The translations under genes were made by a program, and so were the position numbers. A DNA stretch of 8,980 nucleotides from Candidatus Omnitrophota bacterium (GTDB taxonomy: Bacteria > Omnitrophota > Koll11 > Zapsychrales > Aceulaceae): assembly GCA_029931885.1 (NCBI GenBank), contig JAOZRJ010000048.1, positions 1 through 8,980 on the forward strand. Reading direction: 5' to 3'. The notes below the pieces were generated by a model. That model ran no database searches. It was given only the letters and a program-made list of their open reading frames with translations, and had not been told where the DNA came from. Below, piece by piece: positions 1 through 5,599 of this stretch. The first letter of the stretch is position 1, and each line of letters starts with the position of its first letter.

Positions 1-120
1 CATAAACACACTCTGGGCGTAAGCCGGAACAACAGAGCTAAAAAGAAAACAAAAAACAACGAAAACAGAAATAATTTTGGAAGGAAGTTTTTTGTGAGAT
101 TTTTCTAAAAACACGACCAT
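1..120 (-). CDS. N-terminus of an exported protein (signal peptide), cut by the window edge
   Basis: Forty codons run from an ATG at 120-118 to the window edge without a stop. The start is well supported: AAAGGAG (132-126) sits 5 nt upstream. The peptide has a classic Sec signal: a basic n-region (K7, K10, K11, K15), a hydrophobic core at about residues 16-31 rich in I, V and F, and a c-region ending PAYA before Q36, so signal peptidase I would be expected to cut after A35. Cys24 lies inside the hydrophobic core without a lipobox, so a lipoprotein is unlikely. The mature protein is not visible and its function cannot be named. The gene lies downstream of a c-di-GMP-I riboswitch and of a second promoter, on the same strand, so it is the likely regulated target. 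By inference it could be a surface, adhesion or matrix protein, as is common for c-di-GMP targets, but nothing in the 40 residues shows this. Confidence 0.82.
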   Translation of the reverse strand, partial: MVVFLEKSHKKLPSKIISVFVVFCFLFSSVVPAYAQSVFM

Positions 121-137
121 GGTTTCTCCTTTTTTTT

Positions 138-158
138 AAAATAAACAATGTTTATTTT
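138..158 (-). other. AT-rich hairpin just upstream of the ribosome binding site
   Basis: This is a perfect 9-bp inverted repeat (AAAATAAAC / GTTTATTTT) with a 3-nt loop, ending 6 bases before the AAAGGAG of the exported-protein gene. In the minus-strand mRNA it would stand immediately 5' of an A-run and the ribosome binding site. It could affect mRNA stability or translation, or be a DNA operator. No T-tract follows it on the minus strand, so it is not a terminator there. Confidence 0.5.
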
Positions 159-162
159 ATTT

Positions 163-180
163 AGAAATTAAACAATTTCT
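163..180 (-). other. Small AT-rich hairpin in the leader
   Basis: A 7-bp inverted repeat (AGAAATT / AATTTCT) with a 4-nt loop lies a few bases from the 138-158 hairpin, in the 5' leader of the exported-protein gene. In sequence this AT-rich, such a repeat could arise by chance. It is listed because two adjacent hairpins sit between the second promoter and the start codon. Confidence 0.3.
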
Positions 181-248
181 TAAAAGTTATATCTAAACCG
201 TGGCGTGTTTATATATGATATGTTTTTTATGATGCTGAAGTTGGAATA

Positions 249-276
249 AATATAGCATATTTTTGAAGAATTTCAA
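249..276 (-). promoter_or_regulatory. Second promoter, downstream of the riboswitch terminator
   Basis: On the minus strand, TTGAAA (276-271) is separated by 16 bp from TATATT (254-249), and TGC before the -10 gives an extended -10 (TGCTATATT). This is a good sigma-70-type promoter. Transcription would begin near 242, leaving a leader of about 120 nt before the ATG at 120. The -10 region is identical over 14 bases (247-260) to that of the promoter upstream of the riboswitch (607-620). This promoter lies after the riboswitch terminator, so transcripts from it would escape riboswitch control. Confidence 0.6.
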
Positions 277-337
277 GGTTTATAGAGTGCTTATATCTTA
301 TTTCTTATATAGAATCAATTTGCTCCTAAAATCAATA

Positions 338-359
338 AATCCACATTTTCATGCGGATT
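338..359 (-). other. Stem-loop with GAAA tetraloop in the leader
   Basis: On the minus strand AATCCGCAT and ATGTGGATT form a 9-bp stem with one G-U pair, capped by a GAAA tetraloop and followed by TATTGATTTT. It lies between the riboswitch terminator and the second promoter. The downstream T content is weak, so it may be a poor backup terminator or a structural element. The GAAA cap suggests a real RNA fold rather than a chance repeat. Confidence 0.45.
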
Positions 360-378
360 ATATCTAATAAAATAAGAA

Positions 379-409
379 AATCTCGCTTCTTTTATAACTT
401 TGCGAGATT
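379..409 (-). terminator. Second hairpin directly after the riboswitch terminator
   Basis: A perfect 8-bp stem (AATCTCGC / GCGAGATT) encloses a 15-nt loop. On the minus strand it is followed by TTCTTATTTTATT. It starts immediately after the T-tract of the riboswitch terminator, giving a tandem terminator-like arrangement. The interrupted T-tract and long loop make it weaker than a textbook intrinsic terminator. On the plus strand it is followed by A's, so it would act only on the minus strand. Confidence 0.45.
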
Positions 410-454
410 AAAAAGGCCGATAAAGACCAGGATTTCTCCCCACTGCTCTTCGGC
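410..454 (-). terminator. Intrinsic terminator of the c-di-GMP riboswitch (expression platform)
   Basis: On the minus strand CTTTATCGGC (425-416) plus one C is followed by TTTTT (414-410), the form of an intrinsic terminator 3' arm. Its 5' arm is ambiguous. Locally, GCCGA (454-450) pairs with TCGGC (420-416), with further G-U and A-U pairs after one A-A mismatch; this uses GCC of the aptamer P1 3' strand and so competes with the ligand-bound fold. At long range, GCCGATAAAG (601-592) at the predicted transcript 5' end pairs perfectly with CTTTATCGGC. Inside the local hairpin, GGGA-GAAA-TCCT (440-429) forms a small GAAA-capped stem. Whether ligand switches expression on or off cannot be settled by eye. 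Confidence 0.7.
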
Positions 455-592
455 AACCCAGCCACCATCTTGCCATCCACTCATGCCTAACCGGCTAAGG
501 ATCGCCCTTCTACCCCTTCGGGCAAAGGACACGTAGTGCTTCAGACAACTTAGGTCTGTGGTTTTGCGCCCTCGAGTTTCCTCAAGTTTGCC
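452..592 (-). promoter_or_regulatory. Cyclic di-GMP-I (GEMM-I) riboswitch aptamer
   Basis: Read on the minus strand, the GEMM-I landmarks occur in order. P1 is GGCAA (592-588) with TTGCC (456-452). The P2 hairpin is CTTGAG-GAAA-CTCGAG (586-571), capped by a GAAA tetraloop (580-577). The joining segment GGGCGCAAAACC (571-560) matches the family's G-(A/G)-CGCAAA-(G/A)-CC signature. P3 has ACC and CCA pairing with GGT and TGG around an internal loop, and the 3' strand GGTGGCTGGGTTGCC (466-452) is typical. The tetraloop receptor is CCTAAG (554-549) with GATGG (469-465), one base from the canonical 11-nt receptor CCUAAG/UAUGG; docking of the P2 GAAA loop into such a receptor is a known hallmark of this class. 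P3 carries a 79-nt extension (548-470) where the usual aptamer has a short loop. In this class c-di-GMP binds at the junction. The region is visibly more GC-rich than its flanks. The likely target is the exported-protein gene starting at 120. Confidence 0.9.
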
Positions 593-608
593 TTTATCGG
601 CTACATTA

Positions 609-636
609 AATATAGCATATAAATCTTAGTTTACAA
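609..636 (-). promoter_or_regulatory. Promoter of the riboswitch transcript
   Basis: On the minus strand, TTGTAA (636-631) lies 16 bp upstream of TATATT (614-609), which has the extended -10 form TGCTATATT. The expected start site is near 602-601, exactly at the 5' end of the GCCGATAAAG segment that can pair with the terminator 3' arm. This match between start site and first paired base supports the call. The -10 region repeats that of the second promoter at 249-276, with identical 16-bp spacing. Confidence 0.65.
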
Positions 637-647
637 GGCGAGTAAAC
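629..647. repeat. Inverted repeat overlapping the -35 box
   Basis: GTTTAC (629-634) and GTAAAC (642-647) form a perfect 6-bp inverted repeat with a 7-nt spacer. The lower-coordinate arm overlaps the -35 box of the riboswitch promoter. It could be an operator for a dimeric regulator or a weak stem at the end of the exonuclease transcript. No T-tract follows on the minus strand, so a terminator role is doubtful. Confidence 0.35.
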
Positions 648-679
648 CCTTTATTAGAGATTTTTTTCTACGAGCAAAA

Positions 680-1348
680 CTAGCTTTTTATATATTTTTC
701 CCAATACATATACAACTCTTTAGTAGCTTGTAAATCTCTTGCACAATATCTTGCGATATCTATATATTTTCCATTATGAAATAAATCCTTAACTTGTAGA
801 CCTGTAACACCTTCTTCTTTGGGACTCTTGATGTTAAAAGCCTTGCACCACATATCCAAGCTGAATTTTCGACGCATAGCATCATAAAATGTAAGCTGAT
901 CCATTAAATCCACGTGCAACCTTGAATCATAACGGTAAGGCACTAAATTTTTGCTAGCCCTGACGCTATTCATTGCAGAACGCAGCATAATAAAAGGACA
1001 ATCAAATGTCCGGCCGTTAAACGTAATAAAAACATTGGCCTTTTCTATTAATTTCCAAAAATTAGCAAGAATTTCTTTTTCATCGCAGGAGACATAGGTA
1101 ATCTCACCTTCTTGAAACTTTTCTTTTTTTCCTTCATTTTGAAAAAATACAAAACTTTTATTCGTGTCCACATCCAGCATGCCAATCGTTACAATCTGGG
1201 CCGTAACCGGAAAAAAACTCATGCTATTTTTTGCATCAATAATTTTTTGTTCCGTATCAGCAAATTTCAAAAAATATTCTTGCGAAACCTCATCCAAAGT
1301 ATCAAAATCTTGACCAACTGTTTCGATATCAAAAACAATTTTACTCAC
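680..1348 (-). CDS. Predicted 3'-5' exonuclease, DEDDy family (PolB-exonuclease-like)
   Basis: This 222-residue protein looks like the family of predicted 3'-5' exonucleases related to the proofreading domain of family B polymerases (Pfam DNA_pol_B_exo2, PF10108). ExoI is FDIET (residues 6-10, D7 and E9). ExoII is FNGRTFDCPF (110-119, D116). A conserved-looking HVD follows at 145-147. ExoIII is YCARD (201-205), the YxxxD form that defines DEDDy enzymes. All four metal-binding acidic residues and the tyrosine are present, so activity on single-stranded DNA or RNA ends is plausible; the real substrate is unknown. No polymerase domain is attached. The start is GTG with AAAGGAG (1363-1357) 8 nt upstream. 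It lies 18 nt after trpF and is the last gene of the block. A link to tryptophan synthesis is not evident; it is probably a passenger in the operon. Confidence 0.85.
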   Translation of the reverse strand: MSKIVFDIETVGQDFDTLDEVSQEYFLKFADTEQKIIDAKNSMSFFPVTAQIVTIGMLDVDTNKSFVFFQNEGKKEKFQEGEITYVSCDEKEILANFWKLIEKANVFITFNGRTFDCPFIMLRSAMNSVRASKNLVPYRYDSRLHVDLMDQLTFYDAMRRKFSLDMWCKAFNIKSPKEEGVTGLQVKDLFHNGKYIDIARYCARDLQATKELYMYWEKYIKS

Positions 1349-1366
1349 TTTCTCTTCTCCTTTATC

Positions 1367-1978
1367 TTAGGCAACAACTTTAAAAAGTGATTTCATAAGC
1401 CTTTGGCATTTCTTTCCAGGTCGTTTTTCAATACCGCTTGAAACATCAAAGGCATACGCCTTAACAGATGAAATAGCTTCCTTAATATTCTTCGGATTTA
1501 ACCCTCCAGAAAGAATTATTTTCTTTGCAGAAATCTTTGCATCTTTAATGCTGTCCCAAGAAAATACTTTTCCTGTCCCTCCGAAAAATCCTTGTTTGTA
1601 AGTATCAAAAAGAAAATAATCAGTTTTATATTTTAAAACTTTTTTAAAATCATTTTTGTTCCTTATACGAAATGCCTTAATCGTCTTAAGGTCTTTAAAC
1701 TTTTTACAAAAAGACGGCGTTTCATCGCCGTGAAGCTGAAGAGCTTTCAACCCACAATCACGAATAATATTTTTTATATTGCTCGCTGTTTCATTAACAA
1801 AAACTCCGACAGGAATAATCTTTTTGGGAAGATCTTTAATAATTTTCTTAGCCACTTTTGGATCAACATAACGTGGACTTTTTTTATAAAAAATAAAACC
1901 AACTGCCCATGCGCCAAAAGAGGCTGCGGCCAACGCATCCTTTTTATTTGTTATTCCGCAAATCTTAATCTTTGCCAT
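1367..1978 (-). CDS. trpF: Phosphoribosylanthranilate isomerase
   Basis: TrpF converts phosphoribosylanthranilate to CdRP by Amadori rearrangement, the third step from chorismate to tryptophan, in the cytoplasm. At 203 residues it has the usual length of the monofunctional (beta-alpha)8 enzyme. Visible motifs are KICGIT (5-10) with the catalytic Cys7, GFIFYKKSPRYV (27-38), VGVFVN (57-62), LQLHGDE (80-86), FDTYKQG (124-130) with the general acid Asp125, GGTGKVFSWD (133-142), LSGGLNPKNI (156-165) and FDVSSGIE (177-184), the last two forming the phosphate-binding end of the barrel. The ATG at 1978 overlaps the end of trpC by 14 nt. AAGGA lies 8 nt upstream inside trpC, so the two are probably translationally coupled. 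TrpF and TrpC are separate proteins here, unlike the fused form in E. coli. Confidence 0.96.
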   Translation of the reverse strand: MAKIKICGITNKKDALAAASFGAWAVGFIFYKKSPRYVDPKVAKKIIKDLPKKIIPVGVFVNETASNIKNIIRDCGLKALQLHGDETPSFCKKFKDLKTIKAFRIRNKNDFKKVLKYKTDYFLFDTYKQGFFGGTGKVFSWDSIKDAKISAKKIILSGGLNPKNIKEAISSVKAYAFDVSSGIEKRPGKKCQRLMKSLFKVVA

Positions 1979-2756
1979 TCAACAATTCCTTAATGGTTAA
2001 ACCAATATCATAAGAACGCAAAAGAATCTCGCCTACCAAAACTGCATGCGTGCCAAGACTTTTAAGTATTTTAATCTGATCATTTGATTCGATCCCACTT
2101 TCAGCAACAATAATTGTATTCTTTGGAATCTGAGGAATTAATTTCTCACACGTCTTAAAATCAACCGTAAAATCATTTAAATTGCGATTATTAACTCCAA
2201 TAATTTCTGCACCCGCGTCGATAGCCCGATTTAACTCTTTCTTGTTATGAACCTCAACTATATAATCCATATCAAGACTCTGAGAAATAGCCATTAAACT
2301 TTTCAAATCTTTATCATTTAAAATAGCAGCAATCAAAAGAATGGCGCTTGCGCCTTGCGAAAATGCTTCATAAACTTGAACCTCGTCAATAAAGAAATCT
2401 TTTGCCAAAACAGGAATACTAAAATGCTCAGAAACTTCTTTTACATATGTTGGTTTCCCCAAAAAAAACTTTTCTTCAGTTAAAATAGACAAAGCGCAAG
2501 CTTGCGCCTCGACATATTTTCTAGCAAGACCTGAAACGCTAAAATTCTTTCTAATAATTCCTTTGGAAGGTGATGCCTTTTTGATTTCAGCAATTAAATT
2601 AATTTTACCAGGCCTAGAAATTGCTTTCTTAAAAAGGGAATAACGGGAATGTTTTCTGTTCTCTAGTTTGCTTTTAAGCGCATTAAAAAAAATCTTCTTT
2701 TGCGAAATTAGTTCTTTTTTATGATTTAAAATCTTTTCAAAAAAATTATTTATCAT
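1965..2756 (-). CDS. trpC: Indole-3-glycerol-phosphate synthase
   Basis: TrpC closes the indole ring, turning CdRP into indole-3-glycerol phosphate with loss of CO2 and water. The 263 residues match a monofunctional enzyme. After an N-terminal helical extension (about 1-50) come IAEIKKASPSKG (55-66) with E57 and K59, LTEEKFFLG (92-100), PVLAKDFF (115-122) with K119, YIVEVH (165-170) with E168, IIGVNNRNL (185-193) with N189, and VAESGI (217-222) with E219 and S220. These correspond to the known catalytic and phosphate-binding residues of the family. The start codon overlaps the trpD stop by 4 nt (ATGA). No strong ribosome binding site is visible, so reinitiation from trpD is likely. Confidence 0.97.
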   Translation of the reverse strand: MINNFFEKILNHKKELISQKKIFFNALKSKLENRKHSRYSLFKKAISRPGKINLIAEIKKASPSKGIIRKNFSVSGLARKYVEAQACALSILTEEKFFLGKPTYVKEVSEHFSIPVLAKDFFIDEVQVYEAFSQGASAILLIAAILNDKDLKSLMAISQSLDMDYIVEVHNKKELNRAIDAGAEIIGVNNRNLNDFTVDFKTCEKLIPQIPKNTIIVAESGIESNDQIKILKSLGTHAVLVGEILLRSYDIGLTIKELLNGKD

Positions 2757-3763
2757 AAATTAGTAATCTTTTTCAAAAGGTCTAACTTCTTTTGTGCTTT
2801 TCCAGAATCAATGGAATGCATTGCTAGTTTAATACCCTCATCAGCATCTTTGGCTTTTTCCGCTATATAAAGTGCGTAACCCGCGTTTAAAAGTACAATA
2901 TCTCTCTTAGGACCCTTTGCGCCCTGCAGAATATCTTTAACAATCTGAATATTTACCTCAAGCTCCCCTCCCTTAATATCTTTAGGGTCAGACAAGGGAA
3001 TCTTATGCTTCTCAGGAGAAATACCATAGGAAACAATTTCTTGGCCATTATATTCACTAACAAAAGTTTCTGTGGTTGTCGTAATTTCATCTAATCCGTC
3101 GTTGCCGTGAACAACAAGCGCTTTTTTTAATCCTAAATTCTTAAAAACATGAGCCATTGGCTCAACAAAATCTTTTGTATAAATTCCCATTATTTGATGT
3201 GTTGCGCAGGCAGGACTTGTTAAAGGTCCTAAAATATTAAAAATTGTCTCAACCTTCAATTCTTTACGAACAGAAGCAGCATAACGCATAGCCGGATGCA
3301 ACTTTTGAGCAAACAAAAATGCAATACCAACCTTATCAAGACAATTACTCATACCATCAGAATCAATTTCAATGTTAACTCCTAAGCCTTCAAGTATGTC
3401 AGCACTTCCGCAACGGCTTGAAACAGAACGATTGCCATGTTTTGCAACAATACAGCCGGCACCAGCAACGACAAGAGCAGTAACAGTTGAAATATTAAAT
3501 GTTCCTGATTTATCTCCACCTGTTCCACACGTATCTAAAACAGTCTCATATTGATCGCAAGGAATCTTGATAGAAAACTCTCGCATGGCTTGTGCTGCAC
3601 CCGTAATTTCATCAATGCTTGGGACTTTACTTCGTAATGCCAATAGAAATACCGCAAGATCTTCATTAGAAACTTTCCCATTCATGATTTCTTGCATTAC
3701 TTTCTGCATTTCTTCAGAGGTTAAGTTTTCCTTAGCTGCAATCTTTTTGATAAATTGCTTCAT
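2753..3763 (-). CDS. trpD: Anthranilate phosphoribosyltransferase
   Basis: TrpD transfers the phosphoribosyl group of PRPP to anthranilate, the second step of tryptophan synthesis. The 336 residues fit the monofunctional family, with no TrpG domain fused. The N-terminal helical domain (1-70) is followed by DTCGTGGDKSGTFNIST (77-93), carrying the GTGGD glycine loop for PRPP. KHGNRSVSSRCGSADILE (108-125) and the family signature FAQKLHPAMR (151-160) through NILGPLTSPA (176-185) follow. DGLDE (222-226) carries the Mg-binding acidic residues. AAGG sits 5 nt before the ATG, inside the 7-nt gap after trpG. Its closest functional partner in the window is trpG, immediately upstream. Confidence 0.97.
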   Translation of the reverse strand: MKQFIKKIAAKENLTSEEMQKVMQEIMNGKVSNEDLAVFLLALRSKVPSIDEITGAAQAMREFSIKIPCDQYETVLDTCGTGGDKSGTFNISTVTALVVAGAGCIVAKHGNRSVSSRCGSADILEGLGVNIEIDSDGMSNCLDKVGIAFLFAQKLHPAMRYAASVRKELKVETIFNILGPLTSPACATHQIMGIYTKDFVEPMAHVFKNLGLKKALVVHGNDGLDEITTTTETFVSEYNGQEIVSYGISPEKHKIPLSDPKDIKGGELEVNIQIVKDILQGAKGPKRDIVLLNAGYALYIAEKAKDADEGIKLAMHSIDSGKAQKKLDLLKKITNL

Positions 3764-3770
3764 ATAATCC

Positions 3771-4334
3771 TTATAGCGATAAAAAATTATTCAAAAGGGC
3801 TTTTCCCTCTTTTGTTAAAATAGATTCTGGGTGAAACTGGACACCACACAACAAAAACTTTTTATGTCGGATACCCATAATCTCGTCATCGTCAGTCCAT
3901 GCTGTAATTTCCAGACAATCAGGTAAAGTTTTCCTATCAATAATAAGTGAATGATAGCGCGTTGCTTCAAAAGGATTGGTAAGCTTCTTAAACACTCCCT
4001 TTTCATTATGATAAATAAGAGATGTTTTTCCGTGCATTAACTTTTTAGCCTGAACAATCTTTCCGCCATAGGCATAACCAATCGTCTGATGCCCAAGACA
4101 AACCCCTAGAATAGGAATCTTTCCAGAAAATTGCTTTACGATCTCAACCGACACTCCAGCTTTTTCCGGACGTCCAGGCCCTGGAGAAATAACAATTCTT
4201 TCCGGACTCATGTCTTTAATTTGTGCGACACTAATTTTATCATTACGCACAACTTCTAAATCCGCACCAAGCTCGCCAAAATATTGAACAATGTTATACG
4301 TAAATGAATCATAATTATCAATCATCAATATCAT
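3771..4334 (-). CDS. trpG: Glutamine amidotransferase subunit of anthranilate (or aminodeoxychorismate) synthase
   Basis: This 187-residue class I glutamine amidotransferase supplies ammonia from glutamine to a chorismate-using partner. The opening MILMIDNYDSFTYN (1-14) is the family hallmark, followed by the oxyanion loop SPGPGRP (50-56), the nucleophile loop GVCLGHQ (77-83) with Cys79, and GVQFHPES (164-171) with His168 and Glu170, completing the triad. TrpG and PabA cannot be told apart by sequence at this level, and in many bacteria one protein serves both pathways. Position directly before trpD favours trpG. The partner TrpE or PabB is not in the window. The start is 2 nt after the murA stop. 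A GGAG lies 12 nt upstream, rather far, so coupling with murA is likely. Confidence 0.93.
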   Translation of the reverse strand: MILMIDNYDSFTYNIVQYFGELGADLEVVRNDKISVAQIKDMSPERIVISPGPGRPEKAGVSVEIVKQFSGKIPILGVCLGHQTIGYAYGGKIVQAKKLMHGKTSLIYHNEKGVFKKLTNPFEATRYHSLIIDRKTLPDCLEITAWTDDDEIMGIRHKKFLLCGVQFHPESILTKEGKALLNNFLSL

Positions 4335-4336
4335 AG

Positions 4337-5599
4337 CTATTCATTTCTCCTGATAATTTTAGCCCCAATAGAATTTAATTTCTTTTCTAAATTCTCATAC
4401 CCTCTTTCAAGATGATAACTACGATGAATTTCTGTCTTACCTTTTGCTGCTAGCCCTGCAATTACAAGCGCTGCAGAAGCCCTTAAATCCGAGGCCATCA
4501 CCTGCGCACCATAAATCTTTTTTGTTCCTTGAATAATAGCGTTCATGCCCTCTCGACGAATATTAGCCCCCATACGATTCAACTCAGCAATATGAATAAA
4601 CCTATCTGGATAAACCTTATCAGTAATTACACTAATTCCTGGCGTTAAAGCCATTAATGCCATAAATTGTGCCTGAAGATCTGTCGGGAACCCCGGATAA
4701 GGATATGTTGTAAGGCTAACCGGCTTTATATTCTTTTTCACCTTGACCCAAATACTATCATCACCATATAGGAATTTTACCCCTACATTTTCCAATGTAT
4801 CGATTAACGCCACTAAATGATCCCGACGCGCACCACGAATAACAATATCGCTTCTTGTCGCAACAGCCAATAAAATAAATGTTCCAGCCTCAATACGGTC
4901 AGGAATAATTGTATAGTCAACACCGTGCAATTTTTTAACCCCATTAATAACAATACGTGGAGTTCCATGTCCTTGAATATCAGCCCCCATACAGGTTAAA
5001 AGTATTGCTAAGTCTTTAATTTCCGGCTCACACGCCGCAGACTCAATAACCGTCTGACCTTTTGCCATGACAGCGGCCATCATGACATTTGCCGTCGCCA
5101 GCACAGATGATCCAAAAACTCCTCCTAGATAAATATCGTTCCCTTTTAGTCTTTTTGTTTGTGCTGTTACATAACCATTTTCAACCTCAAACTTTACGTT
5201 TAACGCTTTAATGCCCTTGATATGAAGGTCTACCGGACGTACGCCAATAACGCATCCTCCAGGTAAAGAAACTTTTGCTTTCTTGAGTTTTGCTAATAAC
5301 GGACCTAAAACACAAAACGACCCTCGCATCGTTGACACCAAATCATAATGGGCTACACCTTTTAATGGACCGTTATAAGAAATGCGCACGATATTTTTAT
5401 CTATTTCGACTTTCTTGCCTAAAGAGCGTAAAAGATTGACCATGGTTTGTGTATCTCGGAGTCTTGGAACATTTCGAATGATACATGTTTCATCAGTTAA
5501 TAAAGTAGCCGCCATGATTGGCAATGCAGCATTTTTTGCCCCGCTAGTTTTTACCTCTCCCTTAAGAGATCTTCCGCCTTCGATAACTAGTTTATGCAT
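4337..5599 (-). CDS. murA: UDP-N-acetylglucosamine 1-carboxyvinyltransferase
   Basis: MurA transfers enolpyruvate from PEP to UDP-GlcNAc, the first committed step of peptidoglycan synthesis, in the cytoplasm. The protein has 420 residues, as in E. coli (419). SGAKNAALP carries Lys22 and Asn23 near the N-terminus. LPGGCVIGVRPVDLH has the catalytic Cys116 (Cys115 in E. coli), so the enzyme should be of the fosfomycin-sensitive type rather than the Asp type. FPTDLQAQ carries the conserved Asp307, and DLRASAAL marks the C-terminal lobe. I chose the ATG at 5599, giving MHKLVIEGG, because GGAG lies 7 nt upstream. A GTG two codons earlier (5605) would add only two residues and lies closer to that site. 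The gene overlaps the prmC stop by 8 nt. Confidence 0.96.
   Translation of the reverse strand: MHKLVIEGGRSLKGEVKTSGAKNAALPIMAATLLTDETCIIRNVPRLRDTQTMVNLLRSLGKKVEIDKNIVRISYNGPLKGVAHYDLVSTMRGSFCVLGPLLAKLKKAKVSLPGGCVIGVRPVDLHIKGIKALNVKFEVENGYVTAQTKRLKGNDIYLGGVFGSSVLATANVMMAAVMAKGQTVIESAACEPEIKDLAILLTCMGADIQGHGTPRIVINGVKKLHGVDYTIIPDRIEAGTFILLAVATRSDIVIRGARRDHLVALIDTLENVGVKFLYGDDSIWVKVKKNIKPVSLTTYPYPGFPTDLQAQFMALMALTPGISVITDKVYPDRFIHIAELNRMGANIRREGMNAIIQGTKKIYGAQVMASDLRASAALVIAGLAAKGKTEIHRSYHLERGYENLEKKLNSIGAKIIRRNE

Noticed and set aside
351..536. Plus-strand open frame of 61 codons
   Set aside because: It lies antisense to the riboswitch, has no ribosome binding site, and its proline- and serine-rich translation comes from the structured GC-rich RNA on the other strand.
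452..592. The structured RNA as a tmRNA, RNase P RNA, SRP RNA, or a TPP or cobalamin riboswitch
   Set aside because: None of their conserved cores is present, whereas the ordered GEMM-I landmarks, tetraloop and 11-nt receptor all are.
629..680. Intrinsic terminator for the ten-gene block
   Set aside because: The GTTTAC/GTAAAC stem is not followed by a T-run on the minus strand. The block may instead end at the riboswitch terminator or by Rho.
1112..1390. Plus-strand open frame of 92 codons
   Set aside because: It lies opposite the exonuclease gene and the trpF end; the F-, K- and N-rich product reflects AT-rich antisense sequence.
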